A DNA stretch of 33,222 nucleotides from Pirellulales bacterium (GTDB lineage Bacteria > Planctomycetota > Planctomycetia > Pirellulales > Lacipirellulaceae), in contig JALHQZ010000005.1 of assembly GCA_022841705.1 (NCBI GenBank), positions 1 through 33,222 of the forward strand, read 5' to 3'. The notes under the pieces were generated by a model that worked only from the letters and a program-made list of their open reading frames with translations, was not told the DNA's origin and searched no databases. The position numbers and the translations under genes are program-made. Below are positions 9,300 through 18,284 of this stretch, one piece after another (positions within the stretch are counted from its first letter, which is position 1; every line of letters begins with the position of its first letter).

Positions 9300-9341
9300 G
9301 CGGCAGTTGACGCGCCGCCGCGCCTGTGTGAGAACAGGGCG

Positions 9342-10283
9342 ATGCACCTGAACGACCGCGCTCAACGACTCGTCAACAACCTGCTGGCCGACGCAGCGGC
9401 GCTTGGCGTTGCGCTACCCGGCGATGATCCCACGCCCGTAATCGATTGCGGTGTGCATGCTGTGGGCGGACTTGAGGCGGGCCGCCAACTCGCGGAAATC
9501 TGTCTCGCAGGACTTGGCCGCGTTGAATTCGGCGCCGGTCTGGCCGACGTGTGGCAAGGGCCGTGGGTCTCCGTGCAGACCGATCATCCGGTGGCCGCAT
9601 GCCTCGCTTCGCAGTACGCCGGCTGGGCGATTGGCGGCAAGGATTACTTTGCGATGGGCTCCGGCCCGATGCGCGCCGCGTACGGTAAAGAAGAATTGTT
9701 CGGCAACATCGGCCTGCGTGAAACGCCAAGCGCTGCAGTGGGCATCTTGGAAGCGAGCGCGCTGCCGCCTCAAGAAGTCGCCACCGAAATAGCGACGAAG
9801 TGTGGCGTTAACGCGGAAGCGCTCACCCTGCTCGTCGCCCCCACCAACAGCCTCGCCGGTTGCGTGCAAATCGCAGCGCGGAGTGTCGAGACGGCGATGC
9901 ACAAACTGCACGAGTTGAAGTTCGATCTCACGCGTGTGGTGAGTGGCTGGGGAACTGCCCCGCTACCGCCGGTGGCGAAGAACGCGCTCGCCGGCATCGG
10001 CCGCACCAACGACGCCATTCTCTACGGCGCCCATGCCGTGCTGTACGTCCGTGACGATGACGACACGCTTGCTAAAGTTGGCGCGGAGCTCCCCAGCAGC
10101 AGCAGCGCCGACCACGGCCGGCCCTTCGCCGAGATCTTCAAAGCGTACAATCACGATTTTTATAAGGTGGATAAGCTGCTGTTTAGTCCCGCGGTCGTTA
10201 CGCTGAACAATCTCGACACCGGCCGCGTGCATCGCTTCGGCAGGTTTGAACCAGCCGTGCTGAAACAATCGTTCGGCGTTTGA
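9342..10283 (+). CDS. mch: Methenyltetrahydromethanopterin cyclohydrolase
   Basis: This 313-residue enzyme interconverts methenyl- and formyl-tetrahydromethanopterin in the H4MPT-linked C1 pathway used for formaldehyde oxidation in methylotrophs, and present in many planctomycetes. Length and layout match Mch throughout. Conserved stretches include VIDCGVHAVGGLEAGRQLAEICLAGLG, VQTDHPVAACLASQYAGW, FAMGSGPMRAAYGKEELF and LVAPTNSLAGCVQIAARSVETAMHKL. The start at 9342 begins with the usual MHLNDRAQRLVNNLL; longer in-frame extensions run back through repeat E and are rejected. The stop is 3 nt before the ATP-grasp gene, so the two are almost certainly co-transcribed. Confidence 0.95.
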   Translation: MHLNDRAQRLVNNLLADAAALGVALPGDDPTPVIDCGVHAVGGLEAGRQLAEICLAGLGRVEFGAGLADVWQGPWVSVQTDHPVAACLASQYAGWAIGGKDYFAMGSGPMRAAYGKEELFGNIGLRETPSAAVGILEASALPPQEVATEIATKCGVNAEALTLLVAPTNSLAGCVQIAARSVETAMHKLHELKFDLTRVVSGWGTAPLPPVAKNALAGIGRTNDAILYGAHAVLYVRDDDDTLAKVGAELPSSSSADHGRPFAEIFKAYNHDFYKVDKLLFSPAVVTLNNLDTGRVHRFGRFEPAVLKQSFGV

Positions 10284-10286
10284 CGC

Positions 10287-11234
10287 ATGCGTATCGCGGT
10301 TCTCTCTTCGCCGAACAGTTGGTACCTGAGCGATTTGCGGCGCGCAGCGGGGAATCGGCACATCATTGAATGTGTCGGTTTCCGCAATCTGCACTCGACG
10401 ATTGTTTCGGGAGGGCGACGCTCCGCAGAGCCCGTGCGTTCGAATGGTAATCGGGACGGGCTCCGCGGAGCGTCGCCCTCCCCTTCGCTCGTCTGCGCTG
10501 GCGAAACGGCGCTCAATGAGTTCGACGCCGTGCTTGTGCGCTCGATGCCGCCGGGGTCGCTGGAACAGGTCGTCTTCCGCATGGATGCGCTCGCGCAGCT
10601 CGAAACGAGTGGCGTCCCGGTGCTTAATCCGCCCAAGGCGATTGAAGCAGCGGTCGACAAGTACCTAACCACCGCCCGGCTTGCTGCCGAAGGGCTGCGC
10701 GTGCCGAGCACAGCGGTCGCGCAAACGACCGACGAAGCGTGCGAACTGTTCGCCGAGTTAGGTGGTGACGTGGTGCTGAAACCACTCTTCGGCGGTGAAG
10801 GCCGGGGGCTCACCCGGCTAAGTGATCCCGACCTGGCTCGCCGCGCGTTCCGACTGCTCGAAGACCTGGGGGGCGTGATCTATCTGCAAGAATTCATTCC
10901 GCACGCCGGCCGCGATTTGCGGCTGCTGGTGGTTGGCGAGCGCGTGCTGGGGATGCAGCGCGTCTCTAACGGCGACTGGCGCACGAACATTAGTCGCGGC
11001 GCGCGGGCCGAGCCGCTGGAAGTCACCCTTCAACTCGCGGAGCTCGCCCACCGCTGCGCGGCGGCGATCGGCGCTCCACTCGCGGGTGTTGATCTGCTAC
11101 CCGGACTCGACGGCGAGCTGTACGCGATTGAAGTGAACGCCGTGCCGGGTTGGCAGGCGCTGGCCCGCTGCACCGGGGTCGATGTCGCGCGGCTGGTGCT
11201 CGACTGCCTCGAAAAAGCTCGATTGAGCAGTTAG
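10287..11234 (+). CDS. RimK-like ATP-grasp ligase (H4MPT-pathway type), with a repeat-encoded insert
   Basis: This 315-residue ATP-grasp ligase resembles RimK/MptN enzymes that add glutamate to a protein or cofactor. A comparable ATP-grasp gene (orf17) lies in the mch gene cluster of methylotrophs, so a role in making or modifying tetrahydromethanopterin is likely by context. ATP-grasp motifs are seen in VVLKPLFGGEGRGLTRL, VIYLQEFIPHAGRDLRLLVVG and YAIEVNAVPGWQAL. The sequence FDAVLVRSMPPGSLEQVVFRMD leads into NPPKAIEAAVDKYLTTARL. Residues about 40-65 (SGGRRSAEPVR... to ...LRGASPSP) are encoded by a family E repeat element and look like an in-frame insertion between the N-terminal lobe and FDAVLVRS. 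Whether the enzyme is still active is open. The gene ends 6 nt from the converging gene at 11241. Confidence 0.88.
   Translation: MRIAVLSSPNSWYLSDLRRAAGNRHIIECVGFRNLHSTIVSGGRRSAEPVRSNGNRDGLRGASPSPSLVCAGETALNEFDAVLVRSMPPGSLEQVVFRMDALAQLETSGVPVLNPPKAIEAAVDKYLTTARLAAEGLRVPSTAVAQTTDEACELFAELGGDVVLKPLFGGEGRGLTRLSDPDLARRAFRLLEDLGGVIYLQEFIPHAGRDLRLLVVGERVLGMQRVSNGDWRTNISRGARAEPLEVTLQLAELAHRCAAAIGAPLAGVDLLPGLDGELYAIEVNAVPGWQALARCTGVDVARLVLDCLEKARLSS
10409..10482. repeat. REP-doublet-like element, family E, inside a coding sequence
   Basis: Arms 10409-10434 and 10457-10482 (26 nt each) are inverted with one mismatch and a 22-nt spacer. They match the intergenic copy at 9213-9299. The element is open in the reading frame of the ATP-grasp gene and adds about 25 residues rich in Arg, Gly and Ser. 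Confidence 0.85.
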
Positions 11235-11240
11235 GGCGCC

Positions 11241-14200
11241 TTAGGGTTGCACTTCTCCACCGCCGCCACCATCTCCGCCGCCATCCCCTCCGCCTCCGCC
11301 GCCATTATCTCCGCCGTTGCCTCCATTCTGGTTGTCATCGGTCACAGCGGCGCCGGCGAATGTGAACGTCGACACGTTGCCGATGGTAGAGAAGAACGGC
11401 AGCGCCGTGATACGCACGTAGCGGCGGTCAGCGGAAATAACAGCCGTGGCGACCAGGTTGGTCCCTTCCGGCAGCGTTTGAATGACGGGTTGGAAGCCCA
11501 CGGCGCCTTGCGCCGGTAACAGCGGCAAGCCCCGCCGGCGCGGATCGTTCGGCCGGAGAGGAATCGAACTCGGGTCGGTCAGGTCGCCAAGTTGCTGAGC
11601 CATCACCGCTTGCGAGACCGCTTGTTGCCGTTTCGCCGCGGTTGCCACCACTTGCTGATCCAGCGGTTCGGTGCGGCGGCCGGTGTCGAGTGCGAATTTT
11701 ACCACCGAATCGCCTTCGGCATCTTCGCCCGAAAGCTGAATCTGCTGCCGCTGGTGCTGCTGCTCCGGCGTGCCGTAGTTCAGGTACACATCCACGGTCA
11801 CCGTGTTAGCGGTGACTTGGCCCCACACGCGGCGAATGGCGATGCGGTAGTCGCCGCTGAACGCCCGGGGGCAGACATAGGTTTCGCTGTAACCCGCGGT
11901 TGTGGCGGTGATGTCCGGGGCAGCATTCTTATCAACCGCGTAGGTGTCGCCCAGAGTCACGCCCCCGCCGATGCTGCGGGGTTCAAGCGAACTGCAAATC
12001 GAACCACCCGGCTCTTCCACCGCGATGTCGACATCGGCGTCGCCGGTCCAGCTCACGCGGATCACACAGTCCCGCTGTTGGGCCGCCTTGAGTTCCGCCG
12101 CAAAGGCGTCGGCGGTCGCCAAGTCATTGGCCTTTTTTAGCCGCTCGATGGTCGCCAGCGCCAGACGGCGGGCGGTGTCTTCAATCGCTGCTTTTTGCTT
12201 CGGCCACGCTTGGTTGAGGATACCGATGGTGGCCCAGCGGATCCCCGCGACATCGTCCAGCCGCTGAGCGCTTCGCAATCCCAAGACATAGACTTCTTGT
12301 TGGAGCGGATCGAGTTTCACGATCTGCCGAAAGACTTGCAGGGCGCGCTTTTCAAATCCACTCTTGGAGAGATACTGACCGATCAGCAGCAATTGCTCCG
12401 GCGAGCGGGTAAAGTCGACCGCGGACATGAGCGCCCGCTCGACCTCGGCGGCCGGGCGGCCGTCAAGCTGCATGGCGATGCCGAGCGACTCGTACATCCA
12501 CGGTTGCGGCTGGCTGTGCCGGAGCGCGGCCTGCACCAGCGCCACCACATGGTTGTACCGGCCCGATTTCAAGAGGTCTCGCGCCGCTTGCCGCACTGCG
12601 GCGCCATCGGCTTCGCCCTGCGCGAAATACGTGTCCCAGAATGCATTGGGGTCGCCTTTGTAGTTAAGCGCAATCGGCGCGCTCTTCTTCGCCGCCGGTT
12701 TGGCAACGGTCGCTTGCGGCTTGGCAGGCGCAGGCCAGACTTGAGCTGGCTTCGCGACCGGCGTCTTGGCATTGGTCAGCGTTAAGTCACCAGCGTTGTC
12801 GGGCACGGCAAACTGGCCCCCGCCCCCACCAAAACCGCCGCCGCCCATGCCGCCACCGCCCATGCCACCCATGCCGCCGCCCATACCGCCACCCATACCG
12901 CCACCCATGCCGCCGCCCATACCGCCACCCATGCCGCCGCCCATTCCCCCTAGGCCGCTAACGGCAGGGGTTTGAATCGGGATCACCAGGTCGGCCACCG
13001 GGTACACCCGTACGCTGAGCCGCGTTTCCGCTTCTTCCGCAGTGGTGATCAGCAGCACTTCGTCGGCGATGACATAGGTCAGGTCCAGTTTCTTGAGCAT
13101 GATCCGCAGCGCAGAGCGGAGCGAAATGTTCCGCAGGCTCACGTTCACCGGTTCGCTGGAGTCGATCCCCAGATCGTCGAGCGCGGGGTCATCCAATTGG
13201 ATTTCAATGTTGTACTCGTCCCGCAACAGGTTGATGACTTCTTCGAGCGGCGTTTCGGTGAACTCAAGACCTTCGCTGGAAAGGGGGCTATCTAGCGCGG
13301 AGTTAATTTTCTCTTCGTTGCCACCTTGCGCCTTGAGGTCCACCGCTGCATACTTCTTGCGGCGATTGGTCATCTCCTCCCACCACGTGGCGTCGGGGTA
13401 GATCACCGGGTTCTCGTCGGAGAACGGAATTGCACTGGTTTCCACTTGGTACATGGTCTCCACGAACGCCGCGGACTTGGCTCGGCGGACCGCCATGTTC
13501 AGATCGTCGTATTGCCGGTGCTGGGCGTAGAGCCGCGCCACCACGGGCGTGACGCCCTGCGGATCGACCTCGGCCAGGATGTCGGCCACCTCTTCCGCTT
13601 CTTGGTAGCGCCGTTCGTCGATGAGCGCGTTGAAACGATCAACCAGCTGCTTCTCGCGTTGCCGCTGCAGCTCCATCCGATCCAGCAGTAGCTTGCGCTC
13701 GCGCGAAGCGGCGACCGCTTCTTCCCGCTCGCGATCGATCGAATCCTTGTAGGTTGCGGCCCGCGACGCTTCGCGGAGCGCCGATTCCAACCGGTCCACG
13801 AGCGAAGCCCGCACATCGGCCAGCAATTCCGGCGCGCGGCGGACGTTTTCTAATGCGAGTTTCAAATCTTGAATCGCCACGTCCGGTTCGGTGGCGAACT
13901 TGTCGCGCGCTTGGGCAATGGCGTTCTGCGTTTCCTTCTCCAACATTTGGGCGAAGATGCGATTCTGCCGTTCAACCGAGTCGAGCAATTCGCTATCGGC
14001 CACGATGTCGGCCGAGGGATATTGTTCGCCAACGACCGAGTCAAAGTTTTCGAGCAATGAGGGCGCAGCGAACTCGCTTGCCGGCGGACCGGCGGCGGGG
14101 GCCGCTTGTTCGGGCGCCATGATGAGGTCGGACTCGACCGAATCGCCGGTGGTGATGGGCTCACCGGGAATGCCCGCTTCGCCTGGCACGGGCCGCTGGT

Positions 14201-15590
14201 TGGGCATCGAGTCACTAGGGACACTCGGCTCGCCAGGAATTCCCGCTTCGCCCGGCACTGGCCGGCGCGTGGGGACATTGGCTCTACCTGGCAGCGATTC
14301 CGCTTGCGCGAGCCGCAGCACCTGTGCGCCGGGCTTAGCCGGCTTGCTAACCACTTGCTGCACCGTTTGGGCGCGCACGTTGCCCGGCTCCCGCCGCAGC
14401 ACGGCTTGGGCGATCTTGGCGGCCGATTCGCGGTCGCCGGTGGCGATGGCTCGCTCGGCCAAGTCCGTCATGCGATCGACTTCGGTATTCACTAGCCGGC
14501 CGGTTTCTTCCAGGCCGGCCGTCCCGAGCGTGGTAAGTGACAGCCCGCGATCTTCGCGGGCGCGTTCGACCAAATTGGCGAGATACGCATGGGCATCGTT
14601 CGGTGCGGCGAGATTCGCCTGCCACTCGAGTTTACCTGCCGGAGTGCTGGCGGTGAGCGCGAGGGGGCCGGTGTGATTCGGGGCGAGTTCGCCGATGACC
14701 ACAGTCTCGCGATCGCTCCGAAGCGGAGGCAGCTCGGAGGGATACATATTCGTCACGCCGGCGCCCAGCTCGGCGGCGCTCGGCCACACAACGGTGGCGT
14801 GAGCCCAGTCGGCCAGGGTGCGGCCCACTTGGGCGCCGCGCCGCAGGTTTTCTTCGGTAGCGCGCTCGAGCGAAATGTCCTCGCGCTCGTCGGCCAGCAC
14901 CATCCCGTCGTCAATGTACAGGTTACCGCCCGATTGGTTGGCGAGCGCAGCGAGGAGCGCTGCATCGCATTGCGGCCCAACCGCGTAGCTCGAGACGGCG
15001 ATCTTCGCCGCGCGAAGTTTGCCAATCAGTTCGGCAAAGCTGCTGGTCCCGAGCACGTTGGCGGTGCTCACGCCATCGCCCACGTACAGCACACTGCGCT
15101 GCGCAGCGGATTGATTGCTTGCTTGCGGCGCGAAGCGCTCGATCACAGCGCTCAGCACGCCGGGCAGATCGGTGGAACCGAGTGGTGATTCCCGCTCGAG
15201 CGCGGCGAGCGCCGCAGCGGCTTCAGTCGAGTTGGGCGCGACGGCGCCCTTGGTGAGCGGCCGGGCTTCCAAATCGCACGCGATGATCTGCACACGGTCC
15301 GTCGGTTGAAGCTGCGCGAGGCACGCCTTCACCGCCGAGAGCGCCGTCTCGCGGAACATACCGGTTTGGCTGGCCGAGGTGTCGACCAGTAGCACCACTT
15401 CGCGCGGACCACTGTTGGCGGCCTGAGCAGTGGCGGCGTCGAGCGACAGACTTGCCGCATAGAAACTTGTGCCCGCTTCCGTTTGGTAGGTCCGAACATT
15501 GGCAGGGCCCGTGGCGCCCCACACCGTCGGCGCCAGAGCTAACATCGTAGCGCCCGCGAGACGAGCGCCCAACAATTCGAGCTTCAACAT
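11241..15590 (-). CDS. Giant secreted protein with VWA, STN-like, Gly/Met-rich and DUF2135-like regions
   Basis: This 1449-residue protein starts with a signal sequence (LAGATMLALAPTVWGA). Residues about 62-240 form a von Willebrand A domain with a MIDAS motif D70-T-S-A-S and a GSTDLPG loop. A linker at about 430-490 contains two copies of RPVPGEAGIPGEP. Charged, probably coiled-coil helices follow (about 510-690). Residues about 770-860 (LEFTETPLEEVINLLRDEYN to LDLTYVIADEVLLITT) resemble the secretin/TonB short N-terminal (STN-like) fold. A Gly/Met-rich tract occupies about 880-917. TPR-like helices come next, then a region at about 1175-1300 (DCVIRVSWTGDADVDIAVEEP) resembling DUF2135/YfaP. 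The C-terminus is Gly/Asp/Asn-rich. It is probably periplasmic or surface-bound, with a protein-interaction or scaffold role. The VWA call is firm; the others are by pattern. Confidence 0.88.
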   Translation of the reverse strand: MLKLELLGARLAGATMLALAPTVWGATGPANVRTYQTEAGTSFYAASLSLDAATAQAANSGPREVVLLVDTSASQTGMFRETALSAVKACLAQLQPTDRVQIIACDLEARPLTKGAVAPNSTEAAAALAALERESPLGSTDLPGVLSAVIERFAPQASNQSAAQRSVLYVGDGVSTANVLGTSSFAELIGKLRAAKIAVSSYAVGPQCDAALLAALANQSGGNLYIDDGMVLADEREDISLERATEENLRRGAQVGRTLADWAHATVVWPSAAELGAGVTNMYPSELPPLRSDRETVVIGELAPNHTGPLALTASTPAGKLEWQANLAAPNDAHAYLANLVERAREDRGLSLTTLGTAGLEETGRLVNTEVDRMTDLAERAIATGDRESAAKIAQAVLRREPGNVRAQTVQQVVSKPAKPGAQVLRLAQAESLPGRANVPTRRPVPGEAGIPGEPSVPSDSMPNQRPVPGEAGIPGEPITTGDSVESDLIMAPEQAAPAAGPPASEFAAPSLLENFDSVVGEQYPSADIVADSELLDSVERQNRIFAQMLEKETQNAIAQARDKFATEPDVAIQDLKLALENVRRAPELLADVRASLVDRLESALREASRAATYKDSIDREREEAVAASRERKLLLDRMELQRQREKQLVDRFNALIDERRYQEAEEVADILAEVDPQGVTPVVARLYAQHRQYDDLNMAVRRAKSAAFVETMYQVETSAIPFSDENPVIYPDATWWEEMTNRRKKYAAVDLKAQGGNEEKINSALDSPLSSEGLEFTETPLEEVINLLRDEYNIEIQLDDPALDDLGIDSSEPVNVSLRNISLRSALRIMLKKLDLTYVIADEVLLITTAEEAETRLSVRVYPVADLVIPIQTPAVSGLGGMGGGMGGGMGGGMGGGMGGGMGGGMGGMGGGGMGGGGFGGGGGQFAVPDNAGDLTLTNAKTPVAKPAQVWPAPAKPQATVAKPAAKKSAPIALNYKGDPNAFWDTYFAQGEADGAAVRQAARDLLKSGRYNHVVALVQAALRHSQPQPWMYESLGIAMQLDGRPAAEVERALMSAVDFTRSPEQLLLIGQYLSKSGFEKRALQVFRQIVKLDPLQQEVYVLGLRSAQRLDDVAGIRWATIGILNQAWPKQKAAIEDTARRLALATIERLKKANDLATADAFAAELKAAQQRDCVIRVSWTGDADVDIAVEEPGGSICSSLEPRSIGGGVTLGDTYAVDKNAAPDITATTAGYSETYVCPRAFSGDYRIAIRRVWGQVTANTVTVDVYLNYGTPEQQHQRQQIQLSGEDAEGDSVVKFALDTGRRTEPLDQQVVATAAKRQQAVSQAVMAQQLGDLTDPSSIPLRPNDPRRRGLPLLPAQGAVGFQPVIQTLPEGTNLVATAVISADRRYVRITALPFFSTIGNVSTFTFAGAAVTDDNQNGGNGGDNGGGGGGDGGGDGGGGGEVQP
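12841..12951 (-). repeat. In-gene tandem repeat coding for GGGM units
   Basis: A 12-bp unit (GGCGGCATGGGC-like on the coding strand, with wobble variants) repeats about nine times and encodes MGGG repeats in the giant VWA protein. It is a low-complexity coding tract likely to vary in copy number, not a CRISPR: the units are contiguous and there are no spacers. Confidence 0.85.
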
Positions 15591-16035
15591 TCCAATCCTC
15601 TTCGCGAACGATTGTCCGTCGGGGATAAAAACAATCCGAGCGTTAAGCGCTCAGCGTTAAGTCATAGTTTCGCTAGGGTCGGGGCGATACGCGAACTCTG
15701 CGTAAACCGCCACTTATCCCCAGTTTATCCGGGGCGCCCTCCGGTTGCCACCAGATTCCTACGTTTTTGGCGGTCAGGCGGTGGCGAATGTACCGGTCCC
15801 AACGAGGCCCGGAACTAGAGGGCCCGCTGCACGGGAAAGCATTCGCTCGGCCTGGTAGCAGATATTCCAGGGGGATCAATTCGAGCCCAGGGAAACTCTA
15901 CGTCGCGGCTTGGCTGCTTGGCAACTCCATGGGGGCGAGGAATCGGACCGCGTTTTGCAGGCGGAAATCGCGCGGGGACGCGCTGTGAAGGCGCCCCCCT
16001 GTTCGTTTACCGCAGCGCATTTCAGAATAGTCAGC
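15591..16035. other. Divergent intergenic region, no gene seen
   Basis: These 445 bp separate the minus-strand giant VWA gene from the plus-strand methyltransferase and must hold promoters for both. A near-direct repeat AGCGTTAAGCGCTCAGCGTTAAG-like stretch is at about 15638-15660, and a CCCC...GGGG dyad is near 15719-15734. Short open frames on both strands have no start context or recognisable product, so none is called. Confidence 0.5.
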
Positions 16036-16794
16036 ATGGCGCAAAAATTGACGGATTACCAGGTTTTCCTTCGCGAATTTCGGGCCACCTTCAGCACGAC
16101 TGGAGCCGTGCTCCCGACGGGGGGCGCCGCCAGCCGGGCCATGAGCCGGTTCGTCGCCGAGGATTGGCCCCAGGGACGCTCCTCGGAAACCAACGGAACC
16201 ACCGCGAACGGCTCATCTGCGAAAGGGCCCCGGCAACTGCTGGAAGTCGGCCCCGGCACGGGGGCGATTACCGACCACGTGATCCGCCGGATGCGACCGG
16301 GCGACCAGTTGACTTTGGTGGAACTGAACGAGCGGTTCGTGGACGTTCTCCGTGGGAGGCTCGAAAAAGACGCCCGGTGGCAGGGAGTAGCGAGCCGCGT
16401 CTCGCTGTTTGCGGGTTCACTAGAAGATTTGCCCCGCGACAAAAAGTACGACGTGGTAGTTTCCGCCCTCCCGTTCAATAACTTTCAGCCCGACCTCGTG
16501 CGCCGGCTGCTGGCCGATTTGGTTTCCCGCCTGGCGCCGCACGGCACGCTCACGTTCATCGAGTACATTGCGATCCGCCGCTTCAAGGAACTCATGGCTA
16601 GCTCCGCGGAACGACAACGGCTGAACGAAGTGGGCGGGATCATCAATGAGTTCGTCGCTCAGCACGCGTTTGACCGCGACATGGTGTTGGCCAACGTCCC
16701 GCCGGCCTGGGTGCATCACGTGTCGCATGCGAAGACCGGTAACGGTGCTCACCACAGTGGGGGAGTGAGTAACGGCGTGGGCTCGCACGTTTAG
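16036..16794 (+). CDS. SAM-dependent methyltransferase, phospholipid N-methyltransferase-like
   Basis: This 252-residue class I methyltransferase has the SAM-binding motif LLEVGPGTGAITDHVIRRM, the acidic end of strand 2 in LTLVELNERF, and the motif IV-like VVSALPFNNFQPDLV. The SALPFNNF signature fits PmtA-type phosphatidylethanolamine methyltransferases better than KsgA rRNA dimethylases, which share the fold. The start MAQKLTDYQVFLREF at 16036 matches the family's usual N-terminus; an upstream frame from 15910 is not supported. The C-terminus carries a His/Gly/Ser-rich tail. The stop is 6 nt before tsaD, which indicates one transcript although the functions are unrelated. The substrate is inferred from the family only. 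Confidence 0.85.
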   Translation: MAQKLTDYQVFLREFRATFSTTGAVLPTGGAASRAMSRFVAEDWPQGRSSETNGTTANGSSAKGPRQLLEVGPGTGAITDHVIRRMRPGDQLTLVELNERFVDVLRGRLEKDARWQGVASRVSLFAGSLEDLPRDKKYDVVVSALPFNNFQPDLVRRLLADLVSRLAPHGTLTFIEYIAIRRFKELMASSAERQRLNEVGGIINEFVAQHAFDRDMVLANVPPAWVHHVSHAKTGNGAHHSGGVSNGVGSHV

Positions 16795-16800
16795 CCCGCC

Positions 16801-17832
16801 ATGCGCATTCTCACCATCGAGAGCACTTGCGACGAAACCGCCGCCGCGATTGTTGACGACCAGCTAAATGTTCTCTCCGCGGTGGTTGCTTCGCAGGACA
16901 TGCTCCACCAGCGGTTTGGTGGCGTGGTGCCGGAGATTGCTTCCCGGGCGCACGTCGAACGGATTCTGCCGGTGATCGACGAAACGCTCCGCAAAGCGAG
17001 TCTTGCGCTCGCGGATCTCGATGCCATCGCCGTCGCCACCACGCCGGGTCTGGCCGGATCGCTGCTGATTGGCCTCTCGGCCGCCAAAGCGCTGTGTGTA
17101 GCGACGGGCCTGCCACTGGTCGCGGTGAATCATCTGCAAGCGCACATCTACGCCTGCAAGATCGCCAGCGGTGAAGAAGTTTTTCCGTGCGTGGGGCTGA
17201 TCGTGAGCGGCGGGCACTCGAACATTTACCGCTGCGCCGGCCCGACTGATTTCACCCCGCTCGGCGGCACCATCGACGACGCCGCCGGCGAAGCGTTCGA
17301 CAAAGTCGCGAGCCTCTTGAACTTGCCGTATCCCGGCGGGCCGTCGCTCTCGAAAGCAGCAGCGCAGGGCGATCCCCAGAGAATCCGCTTCCCGCGCCCG
17401 CTGCTAGATGATGATTCGCGGCTCGATTTTTCCTTCAGCGGCCTCAAGACCGCCGTGCGCTACAAATTGGTCGGCATCGGCAAACTGGCCGACGCCCCGG
17501 CGCCGCAGCTTTCGGACGAGGAACTGGCCGACGTGTGCGCTGGCTTCCAGGAGGCGGTAGTCGATTGCTTGGTGGGCAAAGCGGAGCTCGCATTGCGCCG
17601 CACGGGCTTCAATACGCTGTGCGTCGGCGGCGGCGTGGCCGCCAACGGCCGTCTACGCGAGCGGCTGCAAGAATCTTCTCAGCAGCACGGCTACCGGCTG
17701 TTCATCCCGCCGATGTCTCTCTGCACCGATAACGCCGTGATGGGCGCGATCGCGCTCGAACGGATCAAAGCAGGGGAGTACGCGACGCTAGAACTGGATA
17801 TTTCGCCGGGGCAGGAGCGGGTGAGCAAGTAG
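16801..17832 (+). CDS. tsaD: tRNA N6-adenosine threonylcarbamoyltransferase
   Basis: This is a 343-residue TsaD (Kae1/YgjD family), the enzyme that transfers threonylcarbamoyl to A37 of tRNAs reading ANN codons. Family signatures are complete: ILTIESTCDETAAAIVDD at the N-terminus, metal-binding His111 and His115 in NHLQAH, VSGGHSN, GGTIDDAAGEAFDKVA, FSFSGLKTAV, the glycine-rich VGGGVAANGRLRE, and the C-terminal metal-site Asp in CTDNAVMGAIA. The length is normal. It is the second gene of a probable two-gene transcript, 6 nt after the methyltransferase. This gene is universal and essential in most bacteria, so the region belongs to the core chromosome. Confidence 0.97.
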   Translation: MRILTIESTCDETAAAIVDDQLNVLSAVVASQDMLHQRFGGVVPEIASRAHVERILPVIDETLRKASLALADLDAIAVATTPGLAGSLLIGLSAAKALCVATGLPLVAVNHLQAHIYACKIASGEEVFPCVGLIVSGGHSNIYRCAGPTDFTPLGGTIDDAAGEAFDKVASLLNLPYPGGPSLSKAAAQGDPQRIRFPRPLLDDDSRLDFSFSGLKTAVRYKLVGIGKLADAPAPQLSDEELADVCAGFQEAVVDCLVGKAELALRRTGFNTLCVGGGVAANGRLRERLQESSQQHGYRLFIPPMSLCTDNAVMGAIALERIKAGEYATLELDISPGQERVSK

Positions 17833-18077
17833 GCTCTGAAGCCGAGCTGACCAGTCGGCTGCTTGATAGATGGGGAGAGTTGAGACGGCTGTGCCGAACT
17901 TCATGGGGGCGAGTCTGAAGCGAAGAGTTGCTGACCATTGCCATTGCTTCCGAAAACCTCCGTCAATTATAAATCCATCTCGGTAAGTTCCGGCATTTTC
18001 ATCGAGTGCCTAGGGCTTGAATTGCTTCTCGCAAGGATGCAGAAGATAAATCCCGTCTCCCAAGGGCAGCTCCGCCA

Positions 18078-18284
18078 ATGTGCTCAAAATTATTGGGCTT
18101 GTGTCTGCTGAATTGCAATCTCATTCTGGCCATGGCGTCATTGGCGTCAGCTGCGGCGTTCGTGGGTCTCGGGGATATCCCCGGTGGCGGTTATCAGAGC
18201 ATCGCTCGCGGCATTTCTCGCGATGGTCAGACGGTTGTGGGTGTGGCAACCGCGTTTGGACTACCTTCGGACTATATGTTTTGA
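18078..18284 (+). pseudogene. Frameshifted 5' part of the HAF-repeat PEP-CTERM gene
   Basis: This 68-codon frame starts with a signal peptide (MCSKLLGLCLLNCNLILAMASLASAAAF) and the first HAF-type repeat (VGLGDIPGGGYQSIARGISRDGQTVVGVA), then stops at a TGA at 18282-18284. The continuation of the protein is in another frame from about 18300. Repeat-like residues appear in turn in all three forward frames: NQSAGM near 18284-18301, GDVFAADHTRQ near 18312-18345, and NDGFGIDAYAIS after that. More than one indel is therefore likely. A sequencing error is possible but would have to be multiple. Confidence 0.6.

Noticed and set aside
9063..9341. N-terminal extension of mch from 9063
   Set aside because: It overlaps the preceding gene and reads through a repeat element; the family N-terminus starts at 9342.
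12841..12951. Possible CRISPR-like repeat array
   Set aside because: The units are contiguous 12-bp coding repeats for GGGM with no spacers.
11592..14676. Several 100-260 codon plus-strand frames inside the giant VWA gene
   Set aside because: All are opposite a continuous 1449-codon frame with clear domains.
15910..16035. N-terminal extension of the methyltransferase
   Set aside because: The extension lacks family similarity, and MAQKLTDY at 16036 is the usual start.
16036..16794. KsgA-type rRNA adenine dimethylase
   Set aside because: It shares the fold, but the SALPFNNF motif fits phospholipid methyltransferases rather than the NLPY-type motif of rRNA dimethylases.
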